From Linanthus parryae (taxonomy: Eukaryota > Streptophyta > Magnoliopsida > Ericales > Polemoniaceae), in assembly GCA_023055425.1 (NCBI GenBank), contig JALGPY010000003.1, positions 22,131,001 to 22,195,000 of the forward strand: a stretch of DNA of 64,000 nucleotides. The letters run 5' to 3'. Shown here piece after piece: positions 10,989-21,310 of this stretch (position 1 is the stretch's first letter; every line of letters starts with the position of its first letter). A program made the position numbers and the translations under genes. The notes below the pieces were generated by a model. It did not search any database. It was not told the DNA's origin and saw nothing but the letters and a program-made list of their open reading frames with translations.

Positions 10989-13390
10989 ATGGCTGGTGGA
11001 AAGGGAAAAACTTCAAAAATATCAGGAGAAGATATAACATGGCAGCATTGTGCCCGGGTTGAAGGTAAAGATAGGATGAAAGTGCAGTGTAACTACTGTC
11101 AAAAAATTATCTGGGGTGGGGTTACTCGCATGAAACATCATTTAGCCGCTACTTCTCCTGATGTTAAGGAATGTATGGTTGTCAATGATGACGTTAGGAA
11201 CATGTTTCTACAATTGCTAGAAGAGAAACAAAGTAAAAAACTCAGAGTTGGAAATTTTGATAAAGAATGTTTTGTGGAAGATAATCCAGATGGGAAGGGG
11301 ATCATGGATCAGTTTGTTGTCAAAGGAAAAGGTTTTGGAAAAAAACAAACAATAAATCAAACGATTAAGCAGAGAGAGCCGGTCATTAGAGATATTTGCC
11401 GGTATCTTTACGGTCATGCTTGTTCATTTAACACTGTTAAGGGTCCTCTATTTTTAATGCTTCAATCAGTTGGGGAATATGGTAGGGGGCTCAAACCCCT
11501 AGTTATCATGAAGCTCAGGTGACATATCTGAAGAAAGAAGCGGAGCATGTCAAGGGAGACTTAGAAGTATACAAAGCAGAGTGAAAAAAAAAACAGGTTG
11601 TACTTTGATGTCGGATGGTTGGACTGATGGTAAACATAGACACCTCACATATTTTCTTGTTAATAGTCCGCGAGGAACTGTTTTTCTCAAATTTGTTGAC
11701 ACCTCTGGTATAATTAAGAATTCAGAATCATTAAATCATCTACTTGATGGCTTGGCTGGTGAGACTGGGGAAGAGAATGTAGTTCAAGTTATCAACGATA
11801 GTGCCTCTGCTTATGTAGGTGCCAGTCAAATGTTGAAAGGTAAGAGGTCCTCTTTGTTTTGGTCTCCGTGTGCTGCTCATTGTCTCAATTTGATGCTTAG
11901 TGATATTGGAGAGTTGCCGGTTTACATGAATACATTTGAAAAGGCAAGGAAAATTACTAAGTTCATCTATACGCATCCTTGGGTGCTTGACTTGTTTAGA
12001 AAATATACAAAGTTGAGAGAATTGACAAGGCCAGCTCAGACTAGATTTGCAACATCTTACCTTACTTTGAAAAGTATTGAAGATAGGAAGATACAACTCA
12101 GGGCCATGTTTGCAAGCGAGGAGTGGGCTAAAAGCAATTACGCCCAAATTTTGTTTAAGATCTGCTTTGCCGCTTGTAAAAGTTTTGAGACTAGTGGATG
12201 GTGACGCAAAACTGGCAATGGGTTACATATATGAGGCAATGGATAGAGCAAAGGAAGAGATTGCCTCAAATTTGAAAATGTGAAAAGAAAATGTATGAGG
12301 AAATTTGGAAGATTATCGATAAGAAGTGGGATATGCAACTTCATAGGCCCTTACACGCAGCGGGATTTTTTCTTAATCCACGGTAACTAAATTTTTTTTT
12401 TTACTCAAATCAAAGTTATTATTTGGTTCTTAACTTGAGAAATTGTCAACATTGTAGATTCTTCTATGATCCAGAAAACAGTGGGGTTGATAGAGAAGTT
12501 AAACGTAATTTTTGTAAGGTTGTTGACAAAATGTATCCAGGTGTTGACTCAAGGTTATTGATTGATGAACAAATGGAGAAGTTCAAAAAGGCAGAGGGAC
12601 TCTTTGGAGAAAGTTTAGCCATATTAACAAGAGATAAAAAGCAGCCTAGTAAACCTAACTTTATCATATAAACTTTCAGAATGTTTAACGATGTATCACA
12701 ATTACCCTCTTCATATTTGGTACTTGTCGGCCTATGGTGCGAAATTTATGGGGATGATTGCAAGGAGTTACAAAAACTTTGCTGTAAGAGTGTTAAGTCT
12801 CAGTTATAGTGCCACATGCTGTGAGAGGAATTGGAGCACCTTTGATCTTGTCCATTCAAAGAGAAGAAATCGTTTGGAGCAACAACGATTGAATGCTCTT
12901 GTTTATGTGAAATACAACATCCAACTTGAGTTGAGACAAAAGAAAAGGCAAGAGAGAGGGAGACTTATGATCCAATATGTTTATCCGACATGGACTCGGA
13001 TGATGAGTGGATTACGGAGAAGGAAGATCCATGCCTACCAGCTGATCACTCATGGATGGATGTGCAAGAGTGTTTCACTCTTGGTGAAGGAGGAACAAGT
13101 AAAAATATAAAAAGATGTACTTCATAAACGCCTTTAACTATTATCACAGTTCAAAATTATAAATTATAATCTAAAATTACTGATATATATATTGCATCTT
13201 ATTTCTAGGACCAAGAAACTTAAATGCCATCAAAGACAAAAATGGGAAAGGAAAAGGAAAAGCAGTTTTAGTTGATGAAGAGGTAGAAGAAATTAGTGAT
13301 GATGAAGAAGAGGGAGAAGAGGATCTGGACGAGGCACTTTTGTTAGATGACGATGAGGACGATGACGAGATTGATTTGGATGATTTTTAA
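10989..13390 (+). pseudogene. hAT transposase, multi-exon, frameshifted
   Basis: Domains in order: a BED zinc finger (VQCNYC ... RMKHHLAATSPDVKEC, about 11080-11180); DUF659-type core (GCTLMSDGWTDGKHRHLTYF, then VVQVINDSASAYVGA and FWSPCAAHCLNLML, about 11595-11905, including the conserved Asp-rich and CAAHC motifs); and the C-terminal hAT dimerisation domain (SATCCERNWSTFDLVHSKRRNRL, about 12810-12880). I chose the start at 10989 because MAGGKGKTSK fits the family; a Met at 10953 is in frame but follows a splice-like AG. GT-AG introns are visible at about 12384-12457 and about 13110-13208. The last exon (13209-13390) encodes an acidic tail. Frameshifts near 11490, in the A-run at 11582-11592, and near 12200, 12285 and 13000 disable it. 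Confidence 0.92.
13209..13390 (+). CDS. Acidic C-terminal exon of the hAT transposase
   Basis: The exon follows a pyrimidine-rich acceptor (ATTTCTAG) and encodes a Lys/Gly stretch (KNGKGKGKAV) and then a strongly acidic run (EEVEEISDDEEEGEED, DDDEDDDEIDLDDF) before TAA. It lies within the element and is in the transposase orientation, so I assign it as the last exon. The tail is typical of plant hAT proteins, but the overall gene is broken. Confidence 0.6.
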
Positions 13391-13860
13391 GTCTTTTAGG
13401 ATGAAGTTTGAAATGCACAATAATGTCTTTGTTTCTGCATGGAACTGATGTGTTTGGATGTTGAAATTAAGTCTTTAAGGATGATTTTTTCACAATAATG
13501 TCTTTGATTTGGATAATTTTTAAGTCTTTTAGGATGATTTTCAAGTCTTTCAGAATGAAGTTTGATATGCACATCCGTTGTTCTTCTAGGCACTCCTTTT
13601 TGCGTAGAAATTATGTGGTTAACTTACCGGATGCTATTTGTGGTTAACTTACTGGATGCTATTTATGATCAGTTGATCACATTCACTAGTTTTGGATTGA
13701 ACTTGTGTAGTGATTTCAGTTGGATGTTATTTATCATTTATGTGATTGCTTATGTACCAACTAAATGAGTAGAAATGAGTAGCAGTCTCACTAGTTTATA
13801 TTGGTGTATTATTTATATATCATATATTTATAAATTATTAGTAAGAAAAAAGTTAGACCG
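13391..13860. other. 3' non-coding part of hAT element
   Basis: AT-rich sequence between the transposase stop and the right subterminal repeats. AAGTCTTTTAGGATGA-like phrases recur about four times (13391-13560). I see no coding signal. Confidence 0.6.
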
Positions 13861-14051
13861 AATCGTTACGATTCGCGATTCGATTCGATTCACGATTTGA
13901 CAACTATGTTGTAGAGTATAAGTTGCTCTATAACACGATGAAAAAATTATCAAAAAAACGCATCATTTTGCTATCGAAATCACCCGGTCAAAGTGACCCA
14001 TATACGAGTCAAATATTCAGGATGGTGGGCAAGAGCTGGGACTGAGTGGTA

Positions 14052-14369
14052 TGAGGAAAGTCAACAACCGTACCAGTCCTAAAGGTGAAATTTGGGGATC
14101 AACATAGGCATAACTATACTTTGTACAACAACTGGAAGTTGGAGATTGAAAGCGATTGCACGGATGTTGTTGATATCTTCAATGGAATTAAAAGTGGCCC
14201 TACTTCCATGCAATCACATATCACTGATGGGAAATTTATGCCGGAAAGAATCAACTGCCATGTTAAGCTTATCACACGCAATTCGAATAGGTTGCTAATG
14301 CGCTTGCCGATCTTGGAGCTGAATAATTTGAGGAGCTCTTTGTGATGAATGAACAACCTGTTGATGTTA
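14052..14369 (+). pseudogene. LINE-type RNase H relic, 3' part
   Basis: This continues the domain broken at 10089. YNNWKLEIESDCTDVVDIFNG carries the family's LxIESDC motif with the third catalytic-region Asp. CHVKLITRNSNRLLMRLPILELN matches the HV.R..N..AD.LA.LG segment but has lost the Asp. FEELFVMNEQPVDV matches the common C-terminal tail after a frameshift near 14320. The middle of the domain, with the catalytic Glu, is missing, so material was lost at the MITE junction or earlier. The relic is cut again at 14370 by a Tourist-like MITE. Confidence 0.8.
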
Positions 14370-14889
14370 GAGCATCTCCAATCATGAGGGGGGAGGGGGA
14401 GGGGGAGGGGCAAAACTGTATAAAAATACGGACCATGTCCAACCATGAGGTGGGGGGGGGGGGGGAGAATTTATGCATGGGTGGGGGATGGTTAGGGTGC
14501 ATTTCCCCCTAACATCCCCCTCCCCCCTCCATTATAACTAATTAATCTAATTTTGGGATATGTCAATTATACTTAATACTAATTTATTATTATAATATGT
14601 ATTTTTAATTACGATTAATATATTTTAATTATTACTTTTTATTATTAAACAGTAAGTAGTATTTTCTTCGATACCTAAATATTTTTATGAATATATATTT
14701 ATATTAATATTATTTCAAATTTATTTTAATCACTAAATAATCTATTTTAAATTATTAAATATATTTTAAAAACAAACCTAATTAGGTGGGGAGAGGAGAA
14801 TGATAGAAGATGAGTAGTATTTTGAGGGAGGGGGATGAGGAGGGGGAGGTGGGGGAGGAGGAAATGCGACATGGTTGGAGATGCTCTTA
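14367..14889. mobile_element. Tourist-like (PIF/Harbinger) MITE with TTA TSD
   Basis: The element proper is 14370-14886. Its ends are GAGCATCTCCAATCATG (left) and the mirrored GAGCATCTCCAACCATG (right). TTA flanks both sides (14367-14369, 14887-14889), the 3 bp target class of PIF/Harbinger elements. The subterminal regions are very G-rich (14388-14470 and 14825-14865, GGGGGAGGGG-type) and the core is AT-rich. There is no open frame of note. It interrupts the RNase H relic at the PVDV codon region. Confidence 0.9.
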
Positions 14890-14910
14890 CGGGGCTCATG
14901 ATTATCACAT

Positions 14911-15036
14911 GAGCCCTTGCATGCAGCTAGGGTGATGTCTCAAGTGGTAGAGCGTTGGAAGTCCCTGCATGAGGTCACGGGTTCAAACCCATTTGACGAT
15001 AAAACAATTTCTCAAAAAAACAAAAAAAAAAAAATC
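14911..15036 (+). mobile_element. tRNA-derived SINE
   Basis: A pol III A-box-like stretch (TCTCAAGTGGTAGAGCG) and a B box (GGGTTCAAACCC) are spaced as in a tRNA. A short tail ends in a poly(A) run with occasional C (15015-15034). A possible 7 bp TSD, ATCACAT, lies at 14904-14910 and 15037-15043. The tRNA-like arms do not pair well enough for a working tRNA gene, so a SINE is the better reading. Confidence 0.7.
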
Positions 15037-15344
15037 ATCACATCTTATGGGGATTGGAATATTTTCTTGTAAGTTTGAAGTTGAGTCATTTTTTTTGATT
15101 TTGATTTTTTTTTTCCAAATTGAAGGAAAAAAAAACAATGGAAAAGGCCCAACCCACGAGTAACAAAAAAACAGGCCTAACCGGTAACTACTCAAAAAAG
15201 CATAAAATTCTTTTAACCCTAATTGGTGGCCATCAGTGAAACGTATTGAATCCATTCCATTCCTCCTCCTACACATCTACTGATGCCGTCCTCTGTTTTG
15301 TCTTTTGGCGGAAGCCGCAGAATTGCCCCTCTTGCCTCCATGGC

Positions 15345-15710
15345 CAAGACCCCGAGAGAGAGACGTCTTCTTCTTCTTTACTCAGACACCAACAACAACC
15401 ATAGGTTACGTGATTCAGCGGAGGCTACTGGTATTGTTTTCATTTTTTTTTCTCTTACGGCAATCATAGAACTGGTTTATTTTCAGTAGTGTTTATTTAG
15501 CTTCAATCACCTTTCACTCACACTTTCGCCTATCCTTTTCCTGACGCGTTCATTCGGTGACATTTTTTTGGGTGCCTTCCTTGCAGATGGATCCGAAGGT
15601 GTCCGGGAAGTCTTTGGCTTTTGGTTACTGCGACCGTGATTTCTCTGTATAATGATTGATCATGTTGATATTAGCACAACCTCCTCGAGGTAAATTTCTA
15701 TCTTAGTCCA
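15345..15710 (+). pseudogene. 5' exon-like region of the A/B/C repeat family
   Basis: CATGGCCAAGACCC and the following AGAGACGTCTTCTTC are shared with 26470 and 42870. The segment from CAGATGGATCCG (about 15586) to the donor-like GAGGTAAATT (about 15685-15695) is shared with 26714-26830, 29937-30035 and 43155-43260. In block C this encodes MDPTVVSMYNDHV. Here the frame is broken by indels. The function of the encoded N-terminus is unknown. Confidence 0.5.
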
Positions 15711-16030
15711 TCGATTCTAATTAAAAGTTAATATGTGTTTTTTTTTGAGGAAAGTTAATATGTGACATTAAATGTATTCAAAATGGGCAATTTTTTTATG
15801 TAGTATCACCTAACAATATGTTACGCAACGTAGGGTTATATTTTTTGTCCTGATATTTTAGGAGGATTCTCATGTGGCCGTGTGTTGCGAAATCCTTCTA
15901 TGCCTGGTTTGTTTGGTTTACCTGTTTGTAATTAGCATGGCATGCACATCTCCCACGTGGGGTACACATGTAAATGATGTGATTCTACCTACTGTATTCA
16001 AACCTACATTTTTTTAGAACATGAAGTTCA

Positions 16031-16690
16031 GTCTTGTTGCAATACCCCGTTTTGAGAGTATGGGTATTTTTGCGTGAAATATCCCAATTTGTGGCTACGG
16101 ATATTTTGTGATGTTAGTATATCTTTTTGGGGTCAATTATCATCGTTATTAAGCCTTAAGGGTTAATTGTGACTTTTACCAAAATGAATTAGTGTCTTTT
16201 AAGTAAACTAGGGGTAGTTGGTGTCTTTAACCTAAATTAGGGGGATAAAAAGTGTCTTCAAAACTGATATGTGTAAACTTCTACTGTAAATCCTTCTCCA
16301 TCGTGATCCTCTTCAAAATCCTCACATACAATCTCTCTCTCTCTCTCTCACGGCAAATCAACTCTCTCTCCCTCACGATCCCTCTCATTCTCTGCATTCA
16401 TGGAACCTCCACCACCATTGTCTCTCTCTCTCTCGCGTTTCAGCCGTCCAGCAAGAAACAGGAGCAACGGCACAACCACTGTCCAGGTTCTTCTTCTTCT
16501 CTTCTTTGTTCATCTTCTTTTTCTTCTTCTTCTTCTTCTTCGTGAACCATCACTCTCCCTCTCCCGGTTCCAGGAACCCCAAATCAGCAGCGGCAGTAGT
16601 GTCATCCAACGCCGCCGTCTTCATCTCCACCGCGTAATCTCTCAAATCATTCACTTCTCAAGTAATTATCAAGTCATTCGTATCAATTTC
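16031..16690 (+). mobile_element. Chromovirus-like LTR 5' fragment within block A
   Basis: TGCAATACCCCGTTTTGAG at about 16037 resembles the TGTAATACCCC start of Tekay-type LTRs. It is followed by GTGTCTTTTAAGTAAACT phrases and a CT-rich leader (16320-16560, with CTCTCTCTC and TTCTTCTTC runs), the same part order as in the LTR at 3910-7465. It is present in both A and B, so insertion predates the duplication. The frames inside it (16252-16702) come from the CT-rich composition. Confidence 0.4.
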
Positions 16691-18290
16691 ATAATCTTGT
16701 GATTTTATCACGTACTTCGTCAAGAATTGTTTGATTCGTTTGCAATTACGTTTCACCCAAGAACCCTAGTTGTGTAGGTGGTAAAATCAAGCCCAAAACA
16801 ATATGATTAATAGAAACTACCACTTGTTTTGTGTATTGGGTTGCTAAGGCGAGTTGTAATCACCGGGTCATTGAATTGGAGTCGAAAACGAGACCGTTAG
16901 AAGCATAATTGGGTACTATAAGGCTAATGAACAATCTGTCCGGTCGCTAAAGAGTTTGAATTTCTCCATATAGGCCCGAAACTTGTCGCTAAAAGTGCTG
17001 AAAGCTGTCGTTAATGCTGTTGGGTTTATTAAATAGTGTCTAGTTGATAAAAGAACAATTGACACAGTTTGGTTGAATTGACACTTAGCTACACGCACTA
17101 TCAATTTTGACACTTGAATACACACACTATCATAAATTATAACATCTTGCTCCAATTAGACTAACGACGTTAACTAAATTAACTTGGTGTCAGCCATGTC
17201 ATCTAACTTGAGGGGTACACTCATGATTTCCCTTACATATCTTCATAAATTGGATTTTGAAGAACCCCAATTTACCTCTGCCCCCATATTGAAGAACCCC
17301 AACTATATTCATAAATTTATGAAGTCAACTGCTATCACAAAGAAAAAATAGCACAACTATGTAAATCAAAGTGAGAAAATCCGTACCCACAAGTATAGCA
17401 ACACATCTCTCTCTATCTCTCCTTCGGATCCCACACATACCAATAGAATCACAACCACACCACCATCATAGCAACATAATACCTAACTTTGTTGTTGTTG
17501 CTAAAATTCAATATGACACTCCGCACCAATTGACTACCGGCGTTAATTTGATTTACTCTGTTTTAGCCACATCAGCTTATTTAAGGGCTGCATTTGTCTT
17601 TTCCCTTACCGTCTATCTTCCTCACTCCCTATCGCCACCAGCACCCCACCACTCACCCCCATCTCCTTCATCAATGATCACCACCATTATTTTCCACAAC
17701 TCATACCTATCCCCTCCATCAATGATCAAATCCATCCCCGTTTCCAACACTGAAGCTCACATAACCAAGGCCCATCATCAATAACCAACGTTACCGAACA
17801 CCTTCCCCTCCCCTAATCAACCACATAGACACCACAATCAATCCCAATCCTCCATTGAATCCCACAAGATTCCCCGACCAACAACAATACGCCCACCAAA
17901 AATCACAACCAACCCTTCAATTAGCTCGACTGACCAACGATCCCCAACATTGCCCAAGACCACCAAATAACCATGCAGCCAATTAAAAATAATTGAAAGA
18001 TTTTCAAAATTTAAAATGGACATAGGATAACCAAAACCGGAAACAAAACTAAACAAGCCGGGGATGTGGGTTTGCATAGCCGTGGTTTGAAATTTTCTAA
18101 GTTTGTTGTATGACTATCTGAAAGTCCCTATTAATTGTGAAGGGATAATTTGCTATGTGGCATACAACTTGTTAAGTCGTTCGTTTATGTTATTAGTATT
18201 GCATAATTACTCTAAATTCCTAAGTTTATATATGTCGAGTAATGAGTGTATACGCGGTTTTGAACATTTCTAAGACTTTTCCTTTCTTTT
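16691..18290. other. Non-coding part of block A
   Basis: From 17430 on, this matches block B at about 44240 and beyond. The proline/serine-rich open frame at 17371-17784 (longer in B, 44309-44782) has biased composition, no recognised motif and a different stop in each copy, so I do not call a gene. Phrases such as ATCAATTTTGACACTTGAATA and TGGTGTCAGCCATGTCATCT (17100-17210) look TE-derived but lack clear ends. Confidence 0.45.
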
Positions 18291-18295
18291 TTCAG

Positions 18296-19154
18296 ATGGC
18301 CGACCCACGCTCTCCAGCTCACCCTTCATACGTCCAGCCCGTGTTTCAGCCAGAAGACTCACCACTGCTCATGACTTAGTTGGAGGGCCAAGAGACCAAT
18401 AAGTATTATGTCCGAGTGTCAACACGGTGTTATGATTGGAGTTTCTCTAACCTTGGAGATGACCGCTTTTAGCATCCCCTAATGATAGGACATTGCCTTC
18501 TGAACGGACTCCCTAATACCCAACCATGGATGTGGGTGAAGGATGTACCAGCCCAAGCGGGAGTCTATAACACAGTACTGCGCCTATATGAGAGATATAT
18601 GTGTTGCATGGGGCCATTTCGACGACCGACATAGCTACCCTTTGACCATTTGCTATTTCATACTCTGAGGATTGCCAGATGTGCACCATTGGAGAAACTT
18701 GAGGCACCAGTACCGTGATGTACTAGTTTGGAACGCATGGGGGGAGGCTGTACCGAATGAATCTAGGTACAAACACCGTGAGCATAACATCTACGAGATT
18801 AACCCACTTGAGATTCGGGGACGTATGGAGGAATTGGCAGCGCAAGCCATACAGCAGGAGGCAGCGCAGTAGGCGCAGGACGTCGAGCACCATGAAGGAG
18901 AAGGCGAAGATGGCGAAGCATTGGGAATGGACGAGGAGCAAGCGAACATGGACTTGGATGAGGACCAAGGGGATGATCAAGATTAAGTTGGAAACCAAAA
19001 TGAGGCTGCACAAGAAGAATTTATAGATTGGGACATGGATGAAATTGATGAGATTGAACATGAAGAAAACAACAAAGCGGAAGTGATTGAGATTTACGCC
19101 GCTGATATCGAGTTCATGTTCACCACTGATATCGAGTTCATGTTCACCACTTAG
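18296..19154 (+). pseudogene. Unidentified pseudogene, block A copy
   Basis: The start ATG (MADPRSPAHPSYVQPVFQPE) follows an acceptor-like TTTCAG, so this is probably an internal exon. The reading is broken by an early TAG, further stops and frameshifts, but conserved pieces remain: NGLPNTQPWMWVKDVPAQAG, DVHHWRNLRHQYRDVLVWNA (18680-18740), IYEINPLEIRGRMEELAAQA (18790-18850) and a very acidic C-terminus ending IEFMFTT at the final TAG. The last 24 bases before the stop are tandemly duplicated. The block B copy is at 45108-45882. I do not recognise the family. A plant-mobile-domain or phosphatase-7-like TE protein was considered but not supported. Confidence 0.6.
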
Positions 19155-19384
19155 GTTGCCATTTATCGCATTTCTTTTATCAATTTATCGCATTTCTTTT
19201 ATCACGAGAGTGAACGTTTAACTTACTTTAGGAAATGCTATTTCCTTTTTGGGATTGAGTTGTTTCTTTTTATCATTTAATTTTGTTATGTGGATTATTT
19301 GATGGGTGGATTATGTGGATTATTCAGTGGTTCTTGAATTCGTCAAAATCAATCCCAAGTGGCATAAAAAACTGTTATGGTTCT

Positions 19385-19425
19385 TGGATTGACCCCCCCC
19401 CCCCCCCCCAAAAAAAAAAAAATTG
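19385..19425. repeat. Poly(C)/poly(A) tract
   Basis: A run of about 16 C followed by about 12 A. The same junction in block B (46121-46147) has different run lengths, as expected from slippage. Confidence 0.8.
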
Positions 19426-19765
19426 CATCTGCTTTTTCTGTGCTTTTGCGACTTCTGATGCCATTGTTATTTCTATTTTTCTTCTTTGAATATTGATCGG
19501 TTCTCTCCTCTTTTATGAGCAGAGGGGGGTTTGGCAGAGAAAGCAAGGGAGCTCCAACGAGTGTTTGCACCCCAGTTCTAAATCAGCCCCCAAAACAGGA
19601 GATTAAAGGTAGTTCCTCTTAATTTTTTTCCTCTTGTTGGATGGTTGTTAATCGTTGGAATTTACTGTTTTAAGTTTGGACTTTTAACCATCATAAATTT
19701 TTGGAGAACGAATAAACCCGTTATTTTTGTGTGGGGATCTCTTAATAAAATTATTTCCTTGTCAG

Positions 19766-19945
19766 GAGCTCTAAGTTTAGAAGGCACCATTACCGATGGC
19801 TGCACGTCAGTTGGGAACAGAAGGGATCTTGAATCCATCAACAATAATGGACCATGTGAAGGAAAAAAGATAACGATCAAGGGAAAGAGGTCTGTGAAAG
19901 AGAAAGAAAACAAAAGAGTGAAGGGAAAGAGAAAAAGAGACACAG
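19766..19945 (+). pseudogene. Basic exon of the A/B family, block A copy
   Basis: The segment is bounded by TTGTCAG and AG/GTAATAC splice-like sites. It encodes GALSLEGTITDGCTSV, then a strongly Lys-rich stretch (KKITIKGKRSVKEKENKRVK). The frame is open in block A. In block B (46493-46677) the same exon has a TAG near its end. It looks like a nuclear-localisation or DNA-binding linker, but no domain is recognised. Confidence 0.5.
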
Positions 19946-21310
19946 GTAATACATCTTTGGTTGGTCATAATTACTCTAGTACTGGTAATCTTTATTTCTC
20001 CCTACTTAGTAAGTGAATCGTACATTAATTCCGTTTACTGACAGCTCACTCTTAAATGCTCTCACCTGCCATTTTTTACTTCAAGGTGCAGCCTTAGAAT
20101 GGGGTTTGAAATTATTTTTAGTTTTATACTTTGTAGCTTCAACCAGAACTAATGTAAACAAAGGATGCAAACTTCTCCCTACGTTTTTTGTTGTTCGTAG
20201 TACTACCTTAAGATTAATAATTGATGTAGTTTAGTTGTGCCATACTTGGTCTGTTGATGTCAGGTGAGAGCTGAGAATTGAAATGCTGACCTCTTTCTAG
20301 TAAATCCCTTCTATTAGGCTCCCTGTTAAAATGCTACTTTAAATGCAGGAACCAGCAAAGGCAACATACTGCTTATCAAATTGGTAGAGATACATCCCTG
20401 ATTCCACGCACAGATTTAATGACTTGTATTTAAATGCTCTTTACTAGAACTACCACATCCGAACTGGAGAGTTTAGCAAGAATAAACATTTTCAGGAGTA
20501 TGGAAACTTATTTTACGTAGTATTTGATATGCAAGAACCAGCAGAGGCAACTAACTTCGAAAGATATTAAATCGGTAGAGATACACATGTAAATCCATGC
20601 ACTTGAGTAAGTTGCAGAGAACTGAAAGTAATGGAGTGTGTTCTGTTTGTCTAACCTATGTGGGTGCCATTGGAAATGTAGCAGTGATGCTGAACCGGTT
20701 CGAACAAATTGTGCCTAGCATTTCCCCCGACCCAATAGATTCGGGTTGGAGAATGTTCTATCCGAACCCACACTTTTTTCTTAAACCCTTGCTAACCGCA
20801 ACTATCTACCCGGTCTGATTCATACTGGGTTGGTAAATCTGTAACCTTTTGTTTTGCAAAAAATGCAATTGGTTAAACGGTTGCTGAAATCAGACCGGTT
20901 AGGGGAAGCCGGTTCTTGTGACTTTTGTTTGCCAGGAAAGAAATTTTGATGCATGATGACAGAGCACATTGGTGTAATTACTAGTTAATTAAAGCACTAA
21001 TTGCAAAGGTTTTCATCAGATTTGATTAGTAATTTTGGAATTGCGAATTTACTACTGTAAGTTCATGAAGTTTCAAACTTATCCTGTGTGTTCTTTGCCA
21101 ATTTGGTGATCAGAAACAAAGTTTTGACATTTAGGTATGTCAGAAAAGATATGAGTGCATTGACTGCATTAACATAAAGTTTGTACATTCCATATGTAAT
21201 GGTTACATCGTATACTGTTTTTGTTTTTGGTATATTTCAGCTTTATTAAGCTAAACTATTGTTATTTATTAAGCTTACTTTAAACTGTTTTTCTATGCTG
21301 TATCTTTCAG
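19946..21310. other. Intron-like stretch of block A
   Basis: This lies between the basic exon and the PB1-like exon. It is AT-rich with several short frames that differ between copies A and B. No domain or element ends are recognised, apart from an AACCGGTTCGAAC-rich patch (20690-20820) missing from B. Confidence 0.45.

Larger units (their letters stand above)
10215..13908 (+). mobile_element. Full-length hAT transposon, 3,694 bp
   Basis: The terminal inverted repeats are CATAGTTATCAAAATCG (left) and CATAGTTGTCAAATCG (right, reverse complement), with an exact 8 bp TSD. Both subterminal regions are packed with CGATTCG / CGAATCG repeats (10230-10375 and 13857-13890), as in hAT elements where transposase binds. 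The interior holds a broken BED/DUF659/hAT-dimerisation transposase. Both ends are intact, but the transposase is frameshifted, so this copy could move only if supplied in trans. It sits inside a Stowaway-like MITE inside a LINE relic. Confidence 0.95.
10090..14049. mobile_element. Stowaway-like MITE, split by a hAT element
   Basis: The outer ends are CCACTCAGTCTCAGCTCTT (left) and the mirrored CCACTCAGTCCCAGCTCTT (right), flanked by TA on both sides (10088-10089, 14050-14051). Removing the hAT element and one TSD copy leaves about 258 bp, close to the 253 bp intact relative at 25815-26067. A TA target site and CAGTCCCA-like ends fit the Tc1/mariner-derived Stowaway type. It has no coding capacity. 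Confidence 0.85.

Noticed and set aside
14930..15000. Possible tRNA gene
   Set aside because: Pol III boxes are present, but the acceptor and anticodon arms do not pair and an A-rich tail follows. SINE is the better reading.
17371..17784. Pro/His/Ser-rich frame of 137 codons (157 in the block B copy at 44309-44782)
   Set aside because: The copies stop at different points, the composition is biased, and no motif is found. Treated as non-coding.
18296..19154. Assignment of the block A/B pseudogene to the plant mobile domain or phosphatase-7-like TE family
   Set aside because: Only loose resemblance at the N-terminus and none of the core motifs could be matched, so it is left unidentified.
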